Of a stretch of DNA of 64,000 bases, positions 60,088 through 64,000 are shown one piece after another; within the stretch, counting starts at the first letter, position 1, and each line of letters starts with the position of its first letter. The stretch is from G963422445 sp963422445 (lineage in GTDB: Bacteria; Pseudomonadota; Alphaproteobacteria; Thalassobaculales; Thalassobaculaceae): the NCBI GenBank assembly GCA_963422445.2, contig OY729512.2, forward strand, positions 1,240,001-1,304,000, in the 5' to 3' direction. Position numbers and translations under genes: made by a program. The notes under the pieces are model-generated. The model was not told the DNA's origin, ran no database searches, and saw only the letters and a list, made by a program, of their open reading frames with translations.

Positions 60088-60831
60088 TCACTCACACACG
60101 ATGCCGTCGCCATCGCCGTCGCGCATGTAGCGGTACGCAGGGTGATCGCGGTGAATGGGCGCGATACCGTGACGGCGCGCCTCCTTGCAGGTAATCCGGC
60201 CGTTACGGTTGTCGTCGTAGCGTGCGAGGGCATCTCTGCCGTCGCCCGGATCCGTGGCGGCGCCGGGATCGGGCGTGGTGGTCGTGTGGCAGACCATGGG
60301 CTCCATCGCGGTGCTCCCGCATCCGGCGAGAACCCGCTCCAGCGCGTCCGCCTCGCGGCGGTCGATGGTGAGGCCATAGGCGCGGCGCACCTCGACGATG
60401 CGGGCCGCGAACCAGCACCGGTTGCGGGCCGGAAGCCACTCCGCAGCGTCCCTGGCGCTCTTCGCGTAGCGGTTCACGCTCGGCGAGGCCAGGGTGAGGT
60501 TGCGAAGGTCCGTGGCGAAGCGCGTCCGGGTCGCCCGGTCAGCGGCGCACAGTCCCGAATCGTGAGCTTCGCTCGTGGCGACGACCTATTCGATGTCCGT
60601 TTCGGTCGTGGAGGCGAAGCAGGTGCCGGTATAGGGGCCGTAGACCGCACCAAGACGGCGAACGATCTGGCGCTCGATCGACTGTGGATAGCGGTAGTCG
60701 CGCTGCCTGTCGTAGGCGCAGCAGCGATGCTCGGGCGCCACCGTCAGGCCGCGCCACGTCTCGGCCCAGGCAGTGTCGGGAAGCGCCAGGACGGCAAGAC
60801 AGCACACTGTGAGTGCGCGGCGGACGGCCAT
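60088..60831 (-). pseudogene. Secreted HNH nuclease with excalibur domain, one amber codon
   Basis: ATG 60831 gives a signal peptide (RRALTVCCLAVLALPDTAWA). The N-terminal part (YRYPQSIERQIVRRLG, YTGTCFASTTETDIE) ends at TAG 60586-60588, codon 82. The same frame continues VVATSEAHDSGLCAADRATR, FATDLRNLTLASPSVNRYAK, DAAEWLPARNRCWFAARIVE and YGLTIDRREADALERVLAGC, a DUF1524/HNH-type nuclease, and ends with an excalibur calcium-binding motif (RDGDGDGIVCE). Relatives read DIEHVV, so the amber replaces the catalytic histidine. It starts 8 bases after the integrase stop. Confidence 0.8.
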
Positions 60832-60839
60832 GGTTCCGG

Positions 60840-62033
60840 TCATGCTGTCTTGCCGCCGCCCGCCAGATCCGCCCGGAGGCTCGCGGCGACGCGGGCCGCA
60901 GACGCTTTCACCGAGTCCTGGGCGAGGTGGGCGTAACGGGCCGTCGTCTGCACCTTCCGGTGGCCGAGCAGCTTGCCGATCATCGGCAGGCTCTCGCCCA
61001 GCGCCAAGGCGCGGGATGCGAACGAGTGTCTGAGATCGTGGATGCGCACATCCTTGAGGTCGGCCCGCGCCCGCACGACGAGCCAGGCGTTGTTGAGATT
61101 GCTCAGCCGCGCGCCCGGCTTCGCGCCGACGATGACCCAGGGATTGTCGGGGAGACGCGGCAGCGCCTCGAGCACGCGTTGCCCCGCCGGCGACAGGGCG
61201 ACGGACCGCGCGCCCGTCTTGGCGTCGCGCAGATGAAGCTCGCCCGCCTCGATATCCACGTCCTCCCAGCGCAGCGTGAGGATCTCGTTGCGCCGGCAGC
61301 CGGTGAGCATCAGCAGGCGGAACGCCGCCACCGCGCTCGGATGGACCTTGCCCTCCGCCTCGACCTCGCCCAGCACGCGCCCGAGACGGCGGAACTCCTC
61401 TTCCGACAGGAAACGCTCGCAACTGCGTTCCTTGTACTTCTTCACGAACCGGCACGGGTTGCCGCCCTCCGGCGCGCCCCCCACAGCTCGGCCATGTAGA
61501 AGAGCCGCGAGAGCATGTCGACGACCTGGTTCGCCATTGTCGGCGTCTCGTGCAGGCTGTAATGTAGGGCGGATACCCGCTCGCGCCCGATCTCGCCGAG
61601 ACGCAACTCCCCCACCGCCGGCAGCAGGTGACGGTCGAGGATGTGCCGACACTGCCGCGCCGTGGCGGGTTTGCAGCGCACCACCACGTGTTCCCGCATG
61701 TAGCGCTCGGCCACTTCGGTGACCGTCGGGCCGGCATCGGACTTCGAGGCGCCGTTGCCGAGGACCGGCTCGTTGCCGGCCTTGATGTCGGCGATGACCT
61801 GCGCCGCCTTGCGCCGCGCCTGTTCCGCCGTGATCAGCCCGTGCCGGCCGACGGTCAGCCGGCGGGACTTCTCCGTCCGCGCGCGTCTGCACGAGATAGA
61901 CCCTGGAACCCGACGGATAGACCCTCACGCCGAAGCCCTGAAGCTCGGAGTCCCAGTAGACCGCTTCCCGGTCCCCGACCGGGAGCGCCTCCACGGTCCG
62001 CCGCGAGATCGTCGCGCTGTCGAGCCGTGCCAT
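60840..62033 (-). pseudogene. int: Tyrosine integrase with two compensating frameshifts
   Basis: ATG 62033 reads MARLDSATISRRTVEAL and the DUF4102-type arm-binding domain (YWDSELQGFGVRVYPSGSR). Near 61880 the frame shifts. The core-binding domain (MAERYMREHVVVRCKPATAR, ETPTMANQVVDMLSRLF) is in another frame. Near 61470 the first frame returns (NPCRFVKKYKERSCERF) with the catalytic residues: LTGCRRNEIL, HDLRHSFASRAL, LLGHRKVQTTARYAHLA. It ends at TGA 60840. Confidence 0.88.
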
Positions 62034-62035
62034 GG

Positions 62036-62270
62036 CGCTACCCCAGGATGTCCGCGCCGATACTCTCGGCGACCTTGGCCGTCGACGCTCTGACCGACTC
62101 CCGCGCGAGATGGGCGTAGCGCGCCGTCGTCTCGATCTTGTTGTGGCCGAGAAGCTTCCCGATCATCGGCAGGCCTTCGCCGATCGCGAGCGCCCGCGAG
62201 GCGAACGTATGGCGAAGATCGTGAAGCCGGACGTCGTCGAGACCGGCGTGCCTGCGGACGCGGTCCTAGC
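62036..62270 (-). pseudogene. Second tyrosine integrase, C-terminal fragment
   Basis: Reads RLHDLRHTFASRALAIGEG, LPMIGKLLGHNKIETTARY and AHLARESVRASTAKVAES, ending GADILG with TAG two bases before the ATG of the next integrase. Truncated at about 62270 by the IS1634 on the right. Tandem with the integrase at 60840-62033 and clearly related to it. Confidence 0.85.
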
Positions 62271-64000
62271 CCATGTTTACCGGCAGGAGCCGCGATTGAG
62301 GAAGAAATCGGCTCAATTTCTCCGATATTCGCATGTAACTGATTGATGTGTGGTGGAGGAGGCCGATGTAGTGCCATAAATCTATTCATGGTATTGCACC
62401 GGGTGCAGCGCCACGCTATCGTCACCCCATGTTCATCCGGCGCACCCAGACCCGCAGCAGCACCGAGCACTATTTCACCTTCCGCTTCGTGCGCTCCGAA
62501 CGCATCGGCCCCAAGGTGCGCCAACGCACCCTGCTCAATCTCGGACGACACTTCGATGTCGACCAAAGCGACTGGCCCGTCCTGTGCCAGCGCATCGACG
62601 ACATTCTCGCCGGTCAACTCCCCTTGTCACCGGACTGCCCGCCGGCGCTCGAATCGCACGCCCAGCGCATCGCCGCCCAACTGCTCGCCCACGAGCATGT
62701 CGGCACCCCTGTCTCGTCGGCGAGCCGGGGACGCGACGTCCAGCACGTCGACGTCGACTCCCTGGAGCTGATTCGCCCACGCTCGGTCGGCGTCGAGCAC
62801 GTGGGATTGTGGGCGATGGAGCAGCTCGGGCTTCGCACGCTGTTCGAGGAGTTGGGGATGGGTGCGTCGATGAGCGCCGCTGCCGTCGGTTCCATCATCG
62901 CGCGCATGGCACAACCGGGCTCCGAGCGCGCCGCCCGGCGCTGGCTCGGTGAACGTAGCGCGCTGGGCGAGCTGCTGGGGGTGGAGTTCGCCACCTTCGG
63001 GCCGATGCGCCTGTACCGCGCCTCCGATGCGCTGATGGCGCACCGCGAGGCCATCGAGCACCATCTGTTCGAGCGCGCGATGGACCTGTTCGACCTCCAC
63101 CCCACCGTCACGCTCTACGACCTGACCAATACCTACTTCGAGGGCGAGGCGCGCGGCCAAGCCAAGGCGCTACGCGGACACTCCAAGGACAAGCGCACCG
63201 ATTGCCCGCTCCTCACCCTGGGCCTGGTCCTCGACGCCAGCGGCTTTGTGCGCCGCTCGCAGGTCTTCGCCGGCAACGTGCGCGAGCACTACACGCTTGC
63301 CGAGATGCTCGATGCGCTCAACGCCTCGCGCGCCGCGCTGGTGGTGATGGACCGCGGCATCGCCACCGAGGACCGCCTGCACTGGCTGCGCGAGCACGGC
63401 TACCGCTACCTGGTGGTCAGCCGCGAGCGCACCCGGCACTTCGACGCCGAAGCGGCGCTGCGTATCGAGACCGCGTCGAAGCACGGCGTGCATCTGCACA
63501 AGGTGCTCTCCGACGACGCACAGGAGGTACGCCTGTGCTGCTTCTCCGAGGAGCGCGCGGCCAAAGAGCGCGGCATCACCGAGCGCTTCGCCCGGCGGTT
63601 CGAAGAGGGGCTCACCAAGCTCTCCGAAGGACTGTCCAAACCGCGTACCCAGAAACGCCTCGACAAGGTCTGGCAGCGCATCGGTCGGCTCAAGGAGAAA
63701 ACCCGCGGCATCGCCCAGCACTACGACATCGAGATCGACACCGATGAGAGCGGCGAACGCGCCACGGCCGTGCGCTTCACCCGCCGAGCGCTCCCCGGCT
63801 CGATGATGACCCACCCGGGCGTGTACTGCCTGCGCAGCAGCGAAACCGACCGGGACGAAGCCACCCTGTGGCGCACCTACTTCATGCTGACCAACCTCGA
63901 AGCGGTGTTCCGCTCGCTGAAATCAGAGCTGGGACTACGCCCGATCTATCACCACAAGCCCATCCGTGCCGAGGGGCATCTGTTCGTCACCGTGATCGCG
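62271..64000 (+). mobile_element. IS1634-family element, left part, runs off window
   Basis: Begins near 62271, where the integrase fragment stops making sense. No sure terminal repeat could be assigned without the right end. The 62271-62428 leader has no gene. Confidence 0.65.
62429..64000 (+). CDS. IS1634-family transposase, 3' end beyond window
   Basis: ATG 62429 (MFIRRTQTRSSTEHYFTF), open for 524 codons to the window edge. Catalytic blocks: TLYDLTNTYFEGEARGQ near residue 230, LVVMDRGIATEDRLHWL near 305, TNLEAVFRSLKSELGLRP near 490. Only distantly similar to the IS1634 at 5415-7319. No damage seen. Confidence 0.93.
   Translation, partial: MFIRRTQTRSSTEHYFTFRFVRSERIGPKVRQRTLLNLGRHFDVDQSDWPVLCQRIDDILAGQLPLSPDCPPALESHAQRIAAQLLAHEHVGTPVSSASRGRDVQHVDVDSLELIRPRSVGVEHVGLWAMEQLGLRTLFEELGMGASMSAAAVGSIIARMAQPGSERAARRWLGERSALGELLGVEFATFGPMRLYRASDALMAHREAIEHHLFERAMDLFDLHPTVTLYDLTNTYFEGEARGQAKALRGHSKDKRTDCPLLTLGLVLDASGFVRRSQVFAGNVREHYTLAEMLDALNASRAALVVMDRGIATEDRLHWLREHGYRYLVVSRERTRHFDAEAALRIETASKHGVHLHKVLSDDAQEVRLCCFSEERAAKERGITERFARRFEEGLTKLSEGLSKPRTQKRLDKVWQRIGRLKEKTRGIAQHYDIEIDTDESGERATAVRFTRRALPGSMMTHPGVYCLRSSETDRDEATLWRTYFMLTNLEAVFRSLKSELGLRPIYHHKPIRAEGHLFVTVIA

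Overview
The window is GC-rich and comes from an alphaproteobacterium. The 16S and 23S genes have alphaproteobacterial character, and many fragments read best against alphaproteobacterial mobile-element families. It holds one complete rRNA operon set in a dense field of insertion sequences (IS5, IS1595, IS110, IS1634, IS66, IS3, IS630 and IS1380 families), several nested inside one another. Many non-IS genes carry a single nonsense codon, a frameshift or an IS insertion. This looks like a genome in active decay, as after a population bottleneck or a shift to host association; that reading is inference.

Layout. 1-7368: IS debris, including a 120-bp MITE with an 8-bp target duplication and an IS1595-family element with an IS1634 inserted in its right terminal repeat. 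7.7-13.2 kb: rRNA operon (promoter, 16S, tRNA-Ala, tRNA-Ile, 23S, 5S, tRNA-fMet, terminator) with tRNA-Ala before tRNA-Ile. 13.1-15.0 kb: large serine recombinase (one amber codon) whose 3' end lies antisense inside tRNA-fMet, plus its small partner. 15.2-23.0 kb: an intact IS1595 copy, a RelE/ParE toxin with a truncated antitoxin, IS66 and IS3 pieces, a DUF4338 (DruA-family) gene coupled to an IS66 tnpC, and an integrase remnant.

23.2-39.6 kb: a defence island on the minus strand. It has a 1361-residue protein with a HigA-like HTH fused to a putative nuclease and a long helical region, a Swt1-HEPN/DUF499 ATPase, a DUF1156 DNA methylase split by IS630, a 324-residue unknown, and an SNF2 helicase with a DUF3883 C-terminus that is frameshifted near its start. 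40.0-45.7 kb: the front of an F-type conjugation operon (S24 repressor, HTH proteins, pilin, TraL, TraE, then TraK cut by IS110 and TraB cut by IS1380). 47.3-54.6 kb: a Calx-beta-repeat autotransporter with 13 repeat units of about 351 bp and a 35-G homopolymer just before the translocator half, a likely phase-variable surface protein. 54.9-64.0 kb: IS630, IS1595 and IS1380 copies, an SRAP gene and a secreted HNH/excalibur nuclease (each with one in-frame amber), two tandem integrase remnants, and a second IS1634 running off the window.

The methylase, helicase, ATPase and 324-residue unknown form one co-oriented run with 4-bp overlaps or short gaps, so they were probably one methylation-linked antiphage system, now disrupted. 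The HigA-fusion protein beside it is intact and has its own promoter with a palindromic operator, so it may be autoregulated. The conjugation genes, integrases, SRAP and HNH genes look like parts of one or more integrative conjugative elements broken up by IS activity.
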